The notes: generated by a model not told the origin, from the sequence alone. Counted from the first letter of the stretch, positions 53,221 to 62,456 are shown. The stretch: DNA of 64,000 bases from Oscillospiraceae bacterium MB08-C2-2 (GCA_035621215.1 CP141729.1:766944-830943), one strand, 5' to 3'. Translations and numbers: made by a program.

Positions 53221-53713
53221 TTTTTTGCTGCACTCCTAAAGTGTATACTTATTGCCTATCCAAGAAACGATGACTCTCGGAAACACACACCAATTAAATG
53301 TGCATTTGCCTTTAAAGGCTTGGCGAGAATGTTTTGCTTATCAATTTCCGAATTTTGCTGGAAATGATAAAAAATTTTAATTATCGATCAAAATATTTAA
53401 ATGGCTTCGAGTCTAAAAACCATAAGAATCTAAACTCAAGCCTTTTCATAAACAAAGCGGTTAGAATGCTCTGTTTTTCTAAAAGAGATTCTGCCGCTGT
53501 ATAATTACTTTGCCTCAAAGGCACTTTGATTATTTGAGTAAAAATTATTGCAATTACCCTGAAATTCTCTGTTTTGTCACAAGGTTCTAGCTTTTCAAAA
53601 ACATTTCTCGAGTATAACAGCCGACCATCTTTTTTGAAAGGATCAAGCAATAAGCTGAAGAATTTCTGGTATATCTTTCTTTTAATTTATTGTTATCTGG
53701 AAGTGTATGATAT

Positions 53714-53740
53714 AAAAAAGCTCTTTTTAAAAAAGAGAGC
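53714..53740 (-). terminator. T-tailed hairpin facing the hairpin array
   Basis: On the minus strand a GCTCT(C)TTTTT / AAAAAGAGC stem is followed by TTTTTT. No protein gene on that strand would use it, so if real it would end a transcript coming from the repeat array. Confidence 0.4.
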
Positions 53741-53830
53741 ATTCTAAAATAGGCGATACTCTATATGGTCGTTTTATGAATGCAGCAATGGCATTGGTTT
53801 AGATTTTGCATTTTGGCATTTTACAAGAAA

Positions 53831-54044
53831 ATGGCTAAAAATCGTTGTAGCCATAGATTCCATATAACTATATACTCATATAGATTCAAAACTGCTATGC
53901 AATTTTGAATCTGCGGACTTCGCCCGCAAACACGCATTGCGTGCAGATGAGTATGAAGTGGGTATAGACCGCCTATGTCGGTTAGCGGCAGATTGCCGCT
54001 GTTTAAAACCACATTGTGGTCTTAAACCTATACAACTATAGTAT
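53831..54044. repeat. Array of consecutive hairpins; composite dispersed repeat
   Basis: Seven short hairpins follow one another: ATGGCT/AGCCAT (53831-53854), AGATTCAAAA/TTTTGAATCT (53882-53912), GCGG/CCGC, CACGC/GCGTG (53931-53943), ACCG/CGGT, AGCGGC/GCCGCT (53984-54000) and TTTAA-ACCAC/GTGGT-TTAAA. Module 1 (53871-53955) is bounded by inverted TATACTCAT / ATGAGTATG and recurs at 55526-55604. Module 2 (53980-54044) recurs at 33658-33722. Confidence 0.75.
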
Positions 54045-54102
54045 CTGTTTTATAGACAGTGTTCATCCGTGTTATATACTGTCGAAGACTGCCAGTTATT
54101 TC

Positions 54103-54131
54103 TTGCAATCCCTTGGTTGATACAGTATAAT
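54103..54131 (+). promoter_or_regulatory. ackA promoter
   Basis: TTGCAA (54103-54108), 17-base spacer, perfect TATAAT (54126-54131). The sequence ACTGTCGAAGA (54078-54088), similar to an 0A box, lies 15 bases upstream of the -35. Confidence 0.65.
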
Positions 54132-54231
54132 AATTACCGTATCTGTAAATTTTTTTGGCAGTGGGCTGTGCTTTTGCAGCAGAATCAAAAGCAATTTCGG
54201 ATTCCGGGATTAAAAAAAACGAGGTGCAACT

Positions 54232-55437
54232 TTGAAAATTCTAGTAATAAATGCAGGCAGCTCATCACTTAAGGGCAAGCTGTATGATATGCAGACTCAG
54301 CAGGCATTAGCCGAAGCAAACTGCCAGCGTGTTGGCTTGAATGAGAGTATTATAAAATATGTGGGGCTTTCAGGAAAAAAAGAGATTTTCCACAGGAGTT
54401 TGCCTACCCATAAAGAAGCTTTAGAGGAAATTCTACAGCTTTTTACCACGGGGAAAACCCAAGCCATTGGTTCGATCAAGGAAATTGCCGCTATCGGCCA
54501 CCGCTTGGCTATGGGTGGTGCAAAATACGTTAAATCGGTGCTCATTGATAAAGAAGTCGTTTCCACTTTATATGAACTGGGTGATGTGGCTCCTCTTCAC
54601 AACCCGGTGCAGGCACGAACCATTGAAATTTGCTGGCAAGTGTTTGGCAGCGATTTGCCTATGGTTGCAGTGTTTGATACAGCCTTTCACCAGACCATGC
54701 CCCAATCCAATTACATGTTCTCTCTCCCCTATGAATACTATAAAAAATACAATCTTCGCCGTTACTGTTTTCACGGAATGTCTCACCAATATGTCAGCGA
54801 AGCCTATGCCCAGCATACAGGAAAGGATATTTCCCAGCTGAACCTGATTACCTGCCATATGGGCGGCGGCTCCTCTATCACAGCGATTAAAGGTGGAAAA
54901 TCCATCAACAACAGCTTCGGCTTTGGTATTGGCGAAGGCCCTATGGGCGGAACACGAGCCGGCACCGTGGATTATACCGCTCTGAGCTATATTATGAAAA
55001 AAGAAAACCTTTCTTTCGATGAGGTGGAGGATGTACTGGCCCGGGAATCGGGTATGCTGGGTGTATCAGGGATTTCCAGCGATGAGTATGAATTGGAGAA
55101 GCTGGCCCTTGAGGGAAATGAAAGAGCCAAACTGACTCTGGATATCTTCGCTGTTCAGATCAAACGGTATATTGGTTCCTATTTTTTTGAAATGGGCAGC
55201 CTGGATGCCCTGATTTTCACCGGAGGCATCGGCGAAAACTCTGATTATATGCGCCGTCTGATTTGCGAAAACCTTGAAGAAGTGGGCATCTCTCTGGATC
55301 AAGAGGCCAATGTGGCATTTAATCGGCAAGTAGGCAGAATCTCTAGCCCTGATGCAAAAGTGGATATTTGGGTTATCCCCACCAACGAGGAATGGGTTAT
55401 AGCCAACGATACCTTTAAAACTGTTAAGTCTATATAA
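54232..55437 (+). CDS. ackA: Acetate kinase
   Basis: 401 residues, full length; makes ATP and acetate from acetyl phosphate. Conserved segments include INAGSSSLK at the N-terminus, GHRLAMGG, the phosphate-binding HMGGGSS and FTGGIGENS. The start is TTG at 54232 with GAGGTG upstream. pta is not adjacent, so the usual pta-ackA pair is split in this genome or the enzyme serves another acyl phosphate. Single-gene unit with its own promoter and terminator. Confidence 0.95.
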   Translation: MKILVINAGSSSLKGKLYDMQTQQALAEANCQRVGLNESIIKYVGLSGKKEIFHRSLPTHKEALEEILQLFTTGKTQAIGSIKEIAAIGHRLAMGGAKYVKSVLIDKEVVSTLYELGDVAPLHNPVQARTIEICWQVFGSDLPMVAVFDTAFHQTMPQSNYMFSLPYEYYKKYNLRRYCFHGMSHQYVSEAYAQHTGKDISQLNLITCHMGGGSSITAIKGGKSINNSFGFGIGEGPMGGTRAGTVDYTALSYIMKKENLSFDEVEDVLARESGMLGVSGISSDEYELEKLALEGNERAKLTLDIFAVQIKRYIGSYFFEMGSLDALIFTGGIGENSDYMRRLICENLEEVGISLDQEANVAFNRQVGRISSPDAKVDIWVIPTNEEWVIANDTFKTVKSI

Positions 55438-55451
55438 TGTCTTGAATGTAT

Positions 55452-55502
55452 AAAAAGAATCGCCCGTTTCAGGTTTGCGGCCTGAAACGGGCGATTCTTT
55501 TT
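55452..55502 (+). terminator. ackA terminator
   Basis: Perfect 22-bp inverted repeat (55452-55473 with 55481-55502), including AAAAAG/CTTTTT ends, loop TTTGCGG. Usable in both directions. Confidence 0.9.
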
Positions 55503-55525
55503 ATTTGTGCAGCCTATTCTTACTG

Positions 55526-55604
55526 CATACTCAAATAACGCTTTGCGTTTCGCGTTTTACCCTATGATTGAAAACTAAAATGGTTTTCAATCTATTTGAG
55601 TATA
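55526..55604. repeat. Hairpin-rich repeat module 1, inverted copy
   Basis: 79 bp bounded by inverted CATACTCAAATA and TATTTGAGTATA. Inside are AACGC-TTT-GCGTT (55537-55549) and GATTGAAAAC/GTTTTCAATC (55566-55592). Read on the minus strand it follows the same order of ends and hairpins as 53871-53955, so both belong to one family resembling a miniature inverted-repeat element. Confidence 0.65.
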
Positions 55605-55616
55605 TCATAGCAAAGT

Positions 55617-56831
55617 TTAATATTTTTTCTGACGCCTTTTTTTGTTGAACATACGATAGACATTGATCCCCACCGACAAGAGAATGCCAAACAACAGAAG
55701 CATAGGAACCAGCATTCTGGAATACTGCTCGTTGGTGCTGAGCAGCTGCGTCCACATGGAATCCATCAGCAGGTTTGTTTCTCTGGGCATTTCATTGAAA
55801 TACTCGAAAGTATCCATCAGCTCCTCGGGCGGATAGGCAACGGAAGTGATCACTTCCTCATCCATTAGTTCAAGAGCACCGGAATTGGGAATGGCATAGC
55901 CGATGTATTCGCCGTTGGCAGCGCTGATTTCCGGTTCCGCCATAAAATTAATATACATTTGGGCAGCAAGCGGATTCGTGCTTCCCTTGGGGATACACAT
56001 GGCATCCACAAATTTATTGGTTCCCTCTTTAGGGATTGCAAAGTCCAAATCCGGATTTTCATCCATCATGGTCACTGCATCTCCGGCATAATAGGGTGCC
56101 AGCGCCGCTTCTCCCCCCAGCATTTTGTCAAAGATTTCATCCATGACATAGGCCTGCACCAAGGGCTTTTGCAGCTTAAGCTGCTCCAAAGCGTCAGCCA
56201 GCTCGTCCTTGTTCTCAGTGTTGAGAGAATATCCCTCCCGGGCCAGCGCAATACCAAAGGCATCACGTGGGTTAGAAAACATGAGAATCTGGCCATAATA
56301 TTTTTCATCCCACAGAATATCCCAGCTGTCTACCTCATCAAACACCATGGTGGTGTTATAAATGATACCCACCACGCCCCAAGTATAGGGAACGGAATAG
56401 CGGCTTTCCGGGTCATAGATGGGATTAAAAAAATCAGGCAGAATATATCGCAGATTAGGGATTTTTTCAGAATCCAATGGCAGCAGCATATCCTCACGGA
56501 TCATCCGGGCAATCATATAATCTGAAGGAATGATCACATCATAGCTGGCACCCCCACTGCGAAGCTTAGAATACAGCTCTTCATTGGTTGCAAAAGTGGA
56601 ATAGTTTACCTTGATGCCAGTGAGATTTTCAAATTCCTTGTTAATATCCACCGAATCATTGCTGCCATCGGAAATATATTCGCCCCAGTTGAACACATTG
56701 ATGGAAACATTCTGCCCACGAAGCTGGCTGTAATATTCTTCATCCACAGGCTCTTTCAGCTCGGCAAAGGCCGGCACTGAAAGACTGATCATCAAGGCAA
56801 AAGCGGTAAGCGCAGACATCCATTTACGCAA
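55617..56831 (-). CDS. potD: Spermidine/putrescine-binding protein with C-terminal membrane anchor
   Basis: 404 residues from a TTG at 56831, which overlaps the potC stop by eight bases and follows AGGGGGTGG. A signal peptide (to about 23, ending VPAFA) has no lipobox Cys. The PotD-type binding domain follows (VFNWGEYIS near the start), and a C-terminal hydrophobic helix (about 370-392) ends in a basic tail KKRRQKKY. The binding protein is thus anchored at its C-terminus, not as a lipoprotein. Last gene of potABCD. Confidence 0.9.
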   Translation of the reverse strand: MRKWMSALTAFALMISLSVPAFAELKEPVDEEYYSQLRGQNVSINVFNWGEYISDGSNDSVDINKEFENLTGIKVNYSTFATNEELYSKLRSGGASYDVIIPSDYMIARMIREDMLLPLDSEKIPNLRYILPDFFNPIYDPESRYSVPYTWGVVGIIYNTTMVFDEVDSWDILWDEKYYGQILMFSNPRDAFGIALAREGYSLNTENKDELADALEQLKLQKPLVQAYVMDEIFDKMLGGEAALAPYYAGDAVTMMDENPDLDFAIPKEGTNKFVDAMCIPKGSTNPLAAQMYINFMAEPEISAANGEYIGYAIPNSGALELMDEEVITSVAYPPEELMDTFEYFNEMPRETNLLMDSMWTQLLSTNEQYSRMLVPMLLLFGILLSVGINVYRMFNKKRRQKKY

Positions 56832-57657
56832 TGCTTCCACCCCCTGTCTTGAGGCGCCGCATTTTCTTTTCAGCACGGCTGTCGTGGAGGTTGACCAGCA
56901 AAAGCACAGTCAAAACAATGATAAAAATAATAGTCGAAAGAGCGTTAACCTCCGGGCTGACCTTGCGCCTGGTCATGGAAAAAATGGTAATAGGCAGGGT
57001 CTGGGAGGTTGCACCGGAAACAAAATAGCTGATGATAAAATCATCCAGCGACATGGTCAGCGAGGTGAGAAACCCAGCTACAATGCCCGGCATGATATCC
57101 GGAACCACCACCTTGCTGAAGGCCTGCCAGTCGTTGCAGCCCAAATCCAGTGCAGCCTCGTAAATGCTGGGATCCATCTGGCGCAGCTTAGGCATGACAT
57201 TGAGAATCACATAGGGAATGTTAAAGGTGATGTGCGCCAATATCAAGGTAGGAAAGCCGAATTCCAGCGGAATGTTCATTTTGCTTTTGAAGAACACGAA
57301 CAGAAGCATCATGGAAACGCCGGTGACAATTTCCGGGTTGATAATAGGCAGATAGGTGAAGTTAAGCACCAGCATTCTGGGAACCCGCCGCATATTGGAA
57401 AGGCCGATGGCGGCCGCTGTTCCAATGATGCAGGCAATGGCAGAGGAAACCAATGCAATCACCAAGCTGTTCCAAAGAGAACCCATAATCATTTCGTTGG
57501 TAAAGAGCTTTTTGTACCAATCCAGCGTAAAACCAGTAAAATATGCCCGAGACTTGGATTGGTTAAAGGAATAGGCAATCAGCACCACAATGGGCAGGTA
57601 GAAAAACGCCATCATGACGCTGATATACGTTTTAGCATACCATTTCATTTTTCTCAC
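56824..57657 (-). CDS. potC: Spermidine/putrescine ABC transporter permease PotC
   Basis: 277 residues, about six membrane helices, with the EAA-type loop EAALDLGCNDWQAFSKVVVPDIMPG typical of type I importers. GTG start at 57657 overlaps the potB stop as GTGA; an ATG three codons later is possible. Works with PotB as the membrane channel. Confidence 0.92.
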   Translation of the reverse strand: MRKMKWYAKTYISVMMAFFYLPIVVLIAYSFNQSKSRAYFTGFTLDWYKKLFTNEMIMGSLWNSLVIALVSSAIACIIGTAAAIGLSNMRRVPRMLVLNFTYLPIINPEIVTGVSMMLLFVFFKSKMNIPLEFGFPTLILAHITFNIPYVILNVMPKLRQMDPSIYEAALDLGCNDWQAFSKVVVPDIMPGIVAGFLTSLTMSLDDFIISYFVSGATSQTLPITIFSMTRRKVSPEVNALSTIIFIIVLTVLLLVNLHDSRAEKKMRRLKTGGGSIA

Positions 57658-58472
57658 AGCAGCATTCCCTCCATTTCTTCCTCATCACCAAACTGGTTGA
57701 AGATACTCATACAAAGAAGGATGAGCACCATCAGCACGAGGGAAATGGCCGAACCCAAGTTGGGGTTATAGGCGTTGCCGAGAAACTGCAAGTCGATCAA
57801 ATCACCGATGAGCAGGTTGCCGCCGCCGCCCAGCATGCGAGAAATCAGAAAAGTGCTCACCGCCGGAACAAACACCATAGTCACACCAGTGCGGATTCCA
57901 GGAGCGCTCAGAGGCAGCACTACACGGTAAAAAACCAATACCCAGTTGGCACCCAAATCCTGTGCCGCTTCAATGGCTGTATTCTGAATCTTGGTCATAA
58001 TGGAATAGAGCGGCAAAATCATAAAGGGCAGATAGTTATAAACCATTCCCAGCACCACAGCGCCTTGGGTGTTGATCATTTGAAAAGGCCCAAGCCCTAT
58101 ATACCCAAGCAAGCGGTTAATCAGCCCCGTGTTTTCCAAAAGGGTCATCCATGCGTAGGTGCGCAGCAAAAAGTTCATCCACATGGGCAAAATGGCCAGC
58201 ATCAGGAGCGTTCTCCTGCCACTGCCGCTGCTGCGGGAAATAATATAGGCAAGAGGATAGGCAATCACAAGGGAGGCAATGGTTGCCACCGCCGCCAGCC
58301 AGATAGAACGCATCAGCACAGGGGTAAATTCGCTGACATGGGATATGTTGGCCAAAGTAAAGCCGCCGGTTTCACCATCTGTAAACGCAAAAACCGCTAC
58401 CAAGAGCAAAGGTACAACGATAAAAATGATCATCCAGACAATATAGGGGGAGGCAGTCCATTTTAATTTCAT
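57654..58472 (-). CDS. potB: Spermidine/putrescine ABC transporter permease PotB
   Basis: 272 residues, six predicted membrane helices and the EAA loop EAAQDLGANWVLVFYRVVLPLSAPG. Starts directly after the potA stop with no spacer and overlaps potC by four bases; translational coupling through the whole operon is likely. Confidence 0.92.
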   Translation of the reverse strand: MKLKWTASPYIVWMIIFIVVPLLLVAVFAFTDGETGGFTLANISHVSEFTPVLMRSIWLAAVATIASLVIAYPLAYIISRSSGSGRRTLLMLAILPMWMNFLLRTYAWMTLLENTGLINRLLGYIGLGPFQMINTQGAVVLGMVYNYLPFMILPLYSIMTKIQNTAIEAAQDLGANWVLVFYRVVLPLSAPGIRTGVTMVFVPAVSTFLISRMLGGGGNLLIGDLIDLQFLGNAYNPNLGSAISLVLMVLILLCMSIFNQFGDEEEMEGMLL

Positions 58473-59522
58473 TTATGCCTCCTCCATTTTTTTCATGATG
58501 TGAATATCGTTTGGCTCGATGTTCATACCAATGAGCGTCCCCACTTCTTCACTTTTGGTGGAATGAATCATCCACTTGATGCCATGGGCATCTACAGTCA
58601 TTTCAAAGTGCACGCCTTTAAAAATAATGGATTCAACTAAACCGTTAATCTGGCCGGTCTGAGAGGGAACCACCTTAATATCCTCAGGGCGGATAACAAC
58701 ATCTACCTTTTCGTTTTCCTCAAAACCCTTATCCAGACATTCAAACTGAACGCCAGCAAATTCCACATAATAATCCCGAAGCATCATACCATCCACAATG
58801 TTGCTCTCGCCGATAAAATCCGCCACAAAGGCATTGGCCGGCTCGTTGTAGATATCCTGCGGGGTTCCGATCTGAAGAATACGGCCATCCTTCATAACCA
58901 CCACCCGGTCGGACATAGTGAGGGCTTCTTCCTGATCGTGGGTAACATAAATAAATGTAATGTTCAGGCTTTGCTGAATTTTTTTCAGTTCCACCTGCAT
59001 CTCCTTGCGGAGCTTAAGATCAAGCGCACCTAGAGGCTCGTCCAGCAAAAGAACCTTCGGGTGATTAACCAGCGCCCGGGCAATGGCTACCCGCTGCTGC
59101 TGACCGCCTGAAAGCTGGTGTACATTACGGGATTCATACCCAGCCAGATTAACCAGCGCCAGCATTTGCTTAACCCGGTCTTTTCGCTCATTCTCAGGTA
59201 TCTTTTTTATCTTTAAACCAAATTCCACATTCTCAAAAACGTTTAAATGCGGAAACAGTGAATACTTTTGGAAAACAGTGTTAACCTGTCTCTTGTGAGG
59301 CGGCAGATCGTTTATTCTCTTTCCGTCAAAGAAAACATCGCCCTTTTTGGCATCCATAAAACCGCCAATGATGCGCAGGGTTGTGGTCTTTCCGCAGCCA
59401 GAGGGTCCAAGAAAGGTCACGAATTCTTTGTCGTGAATTTCGAGATTAATTCCATCCAGCACCTGTTCGTCATCATAATCCGCATAAATATCCTTCAAGG
59501 ATACAAGCACTTTTTCTTCCAA
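58473..59522 (-). CDS. potA: Spermidine/putrescine ABC transporter ATPase PotA
   Basis: 349 residues: ABC domain with Walker [10 protein letters not shown], signature LSGGQQQR and Walker [12 protein letters not shown], then a C-terminal TOBE regulatory domain (about 270-345). Energises polyamine uptake. First gene of the operon; ATG preceded by GGAGGA. Confidence 0.95.
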   Translation of the reverse strand: MEEKVLVSLKDIYADYDDEQVLDGINLEIHDKEFVTFLGPSGCGKTTTLRIIGGFMDAKKGDVFFDGKRINDLPPHKRQVNTVFQKYSLFPHLNVFENVEFGLKIKKIPENERKDRVKQMLALVNLAGYESRNVHQLSGGQQQRVAIARALVNHPKVLLLDEPLGALDLKLRKEMQVELKKIQQSLNITFIYVTHDQEEALTMSDRVVVMKDGRILQIGTPQDIYNEPANAFVADFIGESNIVDGMMLRDYYVEFAGVQFECLDKGFEENEKVDVVIRPEDIKVVPSQTGQINGLVESIIFKGVHFEMTVDAHGIKWMIHSTKSEEVGTLIGMNIEPNDIHIMKKMEEA

Positions 59523-59566
59523 CTATACATCCTCCTTCAAATATTCCGATTTATATTTCAATACAA

Positions 59567-59594
59567 AATATAACATATTTCGGGAAAAAGTCAA
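59567..59594 (-). promoter_or_regulatory. potABCD promoter
   Basis: Minus strand TTGACT (59589-59594), 16-base spacer, TATATT (59567-59572), 45 bases before potA. Confidence 0.65.
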
Positions 59595-59826
59595 GAAAAT
59601 CTGCGATTTTTCGGAAATTTCTTAAAGGAGAGTCTTGTTTGTTCTGTTTTGCTATATAAATTGCTGGTTTTTCTCTGTTTTCCTTCTTCAGTAATTTCAA
59701 TTATTTTGCCAGCTATAAAAAGAAATCATACATCTTATTTTAAGAACCGTAGATGTCTCACAGACAATGCAAAATTATAAAAGCAAAGCTTGTATAATGA
59801 TAATTACATAAATATGAATTTTATAA

Positions 59827-59855
59827 ATGACATCGTTCAATAAATATGATAAAAT
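59827..59855 (+). promoter_or_regulatory. Promoter of the 59897 gene
   Basis: ATGACA (59827-59832), 17-base spacer, TAAAAT (59850-59855). Confidence 0.5.
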
Positions 59856-59896
59856 GGTATTGATAACCAATTACATTTCAGGAGGTAGAAATAGCA

Positions 59897-60652
59897 ATGC
59901 ATTTTGAACAGATGAATGACCACTATAAGAGCAAGCATTACCCCAAGGGTTCCGTCTTTGCAAGATTGAATACTGAAAATAAGAAGTCGTCTGTGATTTT
60001 GTTGGTGATGCTGGTATTGTTTGCGGCGGCCTTGGGAGCAGTTCTTATTTGGGAGATTGCTTTGACAGCCGGATATGCAGGTGAAGGTAATAGCGAAAGC
60101 GTGAAAATAGGCATCATTCTTTTGAGTATTACAGGCTTCTTTTTTTTGCTTTGCATTCTCGGCATCGTGTTTTCTGTAAAGAATTTTCGCAAGGGTGTGG
60201 GAGAGATCATAGAAAAAGCTATGATTTCAACCGGCTTAAGCGAAGAGGAACTGAAAGAATTTGACCGTCAGGCCATGGAGCCTTCCAGCTATATTCTAAG
60301 ATTTAAGAGCAAGCTGGCAGCCGCTGTCGCCGAGCAGCAGAACGGCATTCTCACAAAGGATTATCTCTGGCTGGGGAACACCGCAAATGAAATTATGAAA
60401 TGCCAAGATATTGTTGGCGTTTGTTTTTATCAATGGTCTTTTTATGTAAACAAACGCAAAATATGGTGCCGAAGCATCTCTGTTTTGAACCGTCAGGGTA
60501 CGGCTGCTTCTGCGGAGGCTTCCGAGGAAAATGGGCTTGCATTTATAGAACTGCTGACTGCTGCATACCCGCACATACATATAGAAAAGAAGCTTCTTTC
60601 CGAGGGAAAAGAATACGATGATTGGCGCAGCAGTCTGCTAAGCCAAGTGTAA
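59897..60652 (+). CDS. Membrane protein of unknown function
   Basis: 251 residues. Two hydrophobic helices (about 32-54 and 73-93) near the N-terminus, then a soluble cytoplasmic domain of about 150 residues with no recognisable motif. ATG 59897 is preceded by AGGAGG. Single gene with its own promoter and terminator. The arrangement (short tail, two helices, soluble domain) is seen in many uncharacterised clostridial proteins; no function is proposed. Confidence 0.75.
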   Translation: MHFEQMNDHYKSKHYPKGSVFARLNTENKKSSVILLVMLVLFAAALGAVLIWEIALTAGYAGEGNSESVKIGIILLSITGFFFLLCILGIVFSVKNFRKGVGEIIEKAMISTGLSEEELKEFDRQAMEPSSYILRFKSKLAAAVAEQQNGILTKDYLWLGNTANEIMKCQDIVGVCFYQWSFYVNKRKIWCRSISVLNRQGTAASAEASEENGLAFIELLTAAYPHIHIEKKLLSEGKEYDDWRSSLLSQV

Positions 60653-60699
60653 CTTGCATTCTCCCTTCGTGGGATGGTTTTGAGTTTCCTGTTTCTCAT

Positions 60700-60745
60700 A
60701 AAAAGAGACGGACTTTCTGCTTACGCAGATCGTCCGTCTCTTTTT
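60700..60745. terminator. Bidirectional terminator
   Basis: AAAAAGAGACGGAC / GTCCGTCTCTTTTT (60700-60713 with 60732-60745) with an inner CTGC/GCAG stem, between convergent genes. Confidence 0.9.
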
Positions 60746-60765
60746 GTATTCGTTTAAGAAAAAGC

Positions 60766-61410
60766 TTAATCCAGTATGTAATCCACCTGTTCCAACTCTT
60801 TGAGACAGTATTTGTAAAACCGCTGGTAAAGACTGTTGCCCCGCTCAATATAAAACTCCTCGCCAGGACGGCTGGCAAGCTTGGCGAAAACATCGCCCAC
60901 ACATTCCTCAGAGCTGGCATGGGTGCGCTCGCAGAGAATATAAAAGGAGAAAGAAGCCATATCACTGATGATGGCATAAAGCTCCTTGGAGCTCTCTTCC
61001 AGAATTTCATAAAATACATTCAGAGCAGTCTGAGATAAAATGGAATTGGGTGAGCGATGCTGTATCACCAGATTCACCACATAAGAATACAGAAGAACCT
61101 GCTGGGTATAATCGGGGGCATCCAGCTCTGCATCTCTTGAAATAATTGTGCCTTCCAGGATACCCTTGGCAAAGGTTGCACCCAATTTTCTGGCTTTATC
61201 TATATTGCCTGTTTCCCGCTGGCGCATATACTGGCGGGCAGCCCTCTCGGCCGTATCTTCCCGAGGGAAAGGGGAAGAAAAGGATTCCGGTGCTATTTTA
61301 ATGTCTTCATCTCCCGCCACTGCAAACATCAGAGGTGAACCCTTGCGCTGATTTGCAAAAAAGGCCAGAGACGATAAAAGCGCCAACAAAAGCAGCAAAG
61401 TGATGTACAT
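60766..61410 (-). CDS. Unknown protein with N-terminal membrane anchor
   Basis: 214 residues. A hydrophobic N-terminus (about 2-19) would anchor or export it; the rest is a mostly helical soluble domain rich in charged residues and without known motifs. It lies 19 bases behind the TSCPD gene and is probably cotranscribed with it. Function unknown. Confidence 0.7.
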   Translation of the reverse strand: MYITLLLLLALLSSLAFFANQRKGSPLMFAVAGDEDIKIAPESFSSPFPREDTAERAARQYMRQRETGNIDKARKLGATFAKGILEGTIISRDAELDAPDYTQQVLLYSYVVNLVIQHRSPNSILSQTALNVFYEILEESSKELYAIISDMASFSFYILCERTHASSEECVGDVFAKLASRPGEEFYIERGNSLYQRFYKYCLKELEQVDYILD

Positions 61411-61429
61411 AATTCAGTCACCCTTATCT

Positions 61430-61702
61430 TTATATTTTCTGCGCAGGCTGCTCAGATTCCCCAAGCATCTCCCGAAGCGCCCGAGAAAGCTGATCGGGGC
61501 AGGAGGTTCCTTTTCCCGAGCAGGAAATCCCCGCCAATTTATCAATCACAGCCTGAATGCTTTCTCCTTTAACCAAGGAGGAAATCCCTTGCAGATTGCC
61601 ATTGCAGCCACCCACAAACTGAACGTCTCGAATAATATCGCCCTCAGCATCTATCACAATTTTCCGGGAGCAAACACCGGTAGGGCAATAGATATATTTC
61701 AT
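61430..61702 (-). CDS. TSCPD-domain protein (TIGR03905 type)
   Basis: 90 residues. The family motif is visible as GTSCPDQL near the C-terminus, plus conserved cysteines in CPTGVCSRKI and VGGCNGN. The domain also occurs at the end of some B12-dependent ribonucleotide reductases, where it is thought to bind metal; the stand-alone form has no proven role. ATG 61702 has GGAGGA eight bases upstream; the longer upstream frame has no similarity. Confidence 0.88.
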   Translation of the reverse strand: MKYIYCPTGVCSRKIVIDAEGDIIRDVQFVGGCNGNLQGISSLVKGESIQAVIDKLAGISCSGKGTSCPDQLSRALREMLGESEQPAQKI

Positions 61703-61852
61703 AAGATTTTTCCTCCAAAATAGATACCAAAATGATAGTTCGCAAGGTATACAGGATTGACCCTGCCCTATGTAACGGCAGCACATATGGGCCGCCGCAG
61801 CCCAAATGACTGCTTGTTGCGATCATTCGAGCATATAAAGCTACACTATCAT

Positions 61853-61881
61853 ATTATACCCTTTTCGACAGTTTCAGGCAA
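61853..61881 (-). promoter_or_regulatory. TSCPD promoter with 0A-box-like sequence in the spacer
   Basis: Minus strand TTGCCT (61876-61881), 17-base spacer, perfect TATAAT (61853-61858). The spacer contains ACTGTCGAAAA (61862-61872), 9 of 11 positions of the 0A-box consensus, a position that would give repression. Confidence 0.55.
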
Positions 61882-61951
61882 GAGAAGCGAAAAATTTTCC
61901 GTTTTTGGAGTGGTCTTTAGCAAGGCATCGCTGCTTCTACCACACTGACTC

Positions 61952-62158
61952 TTAAAAGAAGACCGGAAAACCTAAGCCTTCAATCAAATCGGCTATTTGG
62001 AGCTTATCCATATCACCTCCGGTTAAAGCCACAATTCCCTGTCTGCCATCCACGCTGACAAATTCAATCCCGGGGATTGCTTGAATTTCTGCGGTAATTG
62101 CATCCTCATCTTTTTTATCGTTGATTCCCTGCACATGGAGTATCACTCCGTTTTCCAT
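61952..62158 (-). CDS. Small HMA-fold-like protein without metal cysteines
   Basis: 68 residues in a beta-alpha-beta-beta-alpha-beta-like pattern (VILHVQGI, helix, IEFVSVDGRQGIVALTG, helix, PVFF) as in heavy-metal-associated domains, but the CxxC metal site is absent. ATG with AAAGGAG upstream. Might be a regulatory or scaffold version of the fold; function unknown. Confidence 0.65.
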   Translation of the reverse strand: MENGVILHVQGINDKKDEDAITAEIQAIPGIEFVSVDGRQGIVALTGGDMDKLQIADLIEGLGFPVFF

Positions 62159-62418
62159 CTTTAAAAGCTCCTTTCAATATTTATGCCGGACATGCTGCAT
62201 TCATTCGCAAATGCAGCTTCTATTACCATTTAAATAGTATAAATAATCGATCAGGTTTTCTACCGGGCAATTTGTTTTTCATATGATTTCTATAGTCAAT
62301 GACACACAATGGATGTGCGACAGACAAAACTAACAATCAGAAAATATTCTGACTGATTGTATTGTGTCCATTCCGATATGAAATGCACAAGCCAAAATAT
62401 GCAAAGGATTTTGCAAAC

Positions 62419-62451
62419 AAAAAAGGATGCCTGCTTATAGCAGACATCCTT
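62419..62451 (-). terminator. hpf terminator
   Basis: Stem AAGGATGTCTGC / GCAGGCATCCTT around TATAA on the minus strand, followed by a TTTTTTG run; 90 bases after the hpf stop. Confidence 0.75.
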
Positions 62452-62456
62452 GAAAG

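Larger units (their letters stand above)
53221..54231. other. 1.0-kb AT-rich repeat region between spoIVB and ackA
   Basis: No gene is supported. An 89-codon minus frame (53381-53650) lacks a ribosome site and is AT-rich, and a 63-codon frame lies inside the hairpin array. The right half contains a run of hairpins (53831-54027), a T-tailed hairpin (53714-53740), an 0A-like core at 54078-54088 and the ackA promoter. Confidence 0.7.
59523..59896. other. Divergent promoter region between potA and the 59897 gene
   Basis: 374 AT-rich bases without genes. Minus promoter for potABCD at 59567-59594 and plus promoter for the next gene at 59827-59855. Nothing else of note between them. Confidence 0.6.

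Noticed and set aside
53381-53650. 89-codon minus-strand open frame between spoIVB and ackA
   Set aside because: Would start at TTG without a ribosome site, has AT-driven composition and no recognisable feature.
53821-54012. 63-codon minus-strand open frame
   Set aside because: Lies across the hairpin array; the translated sequence is a by-product of the repeats.
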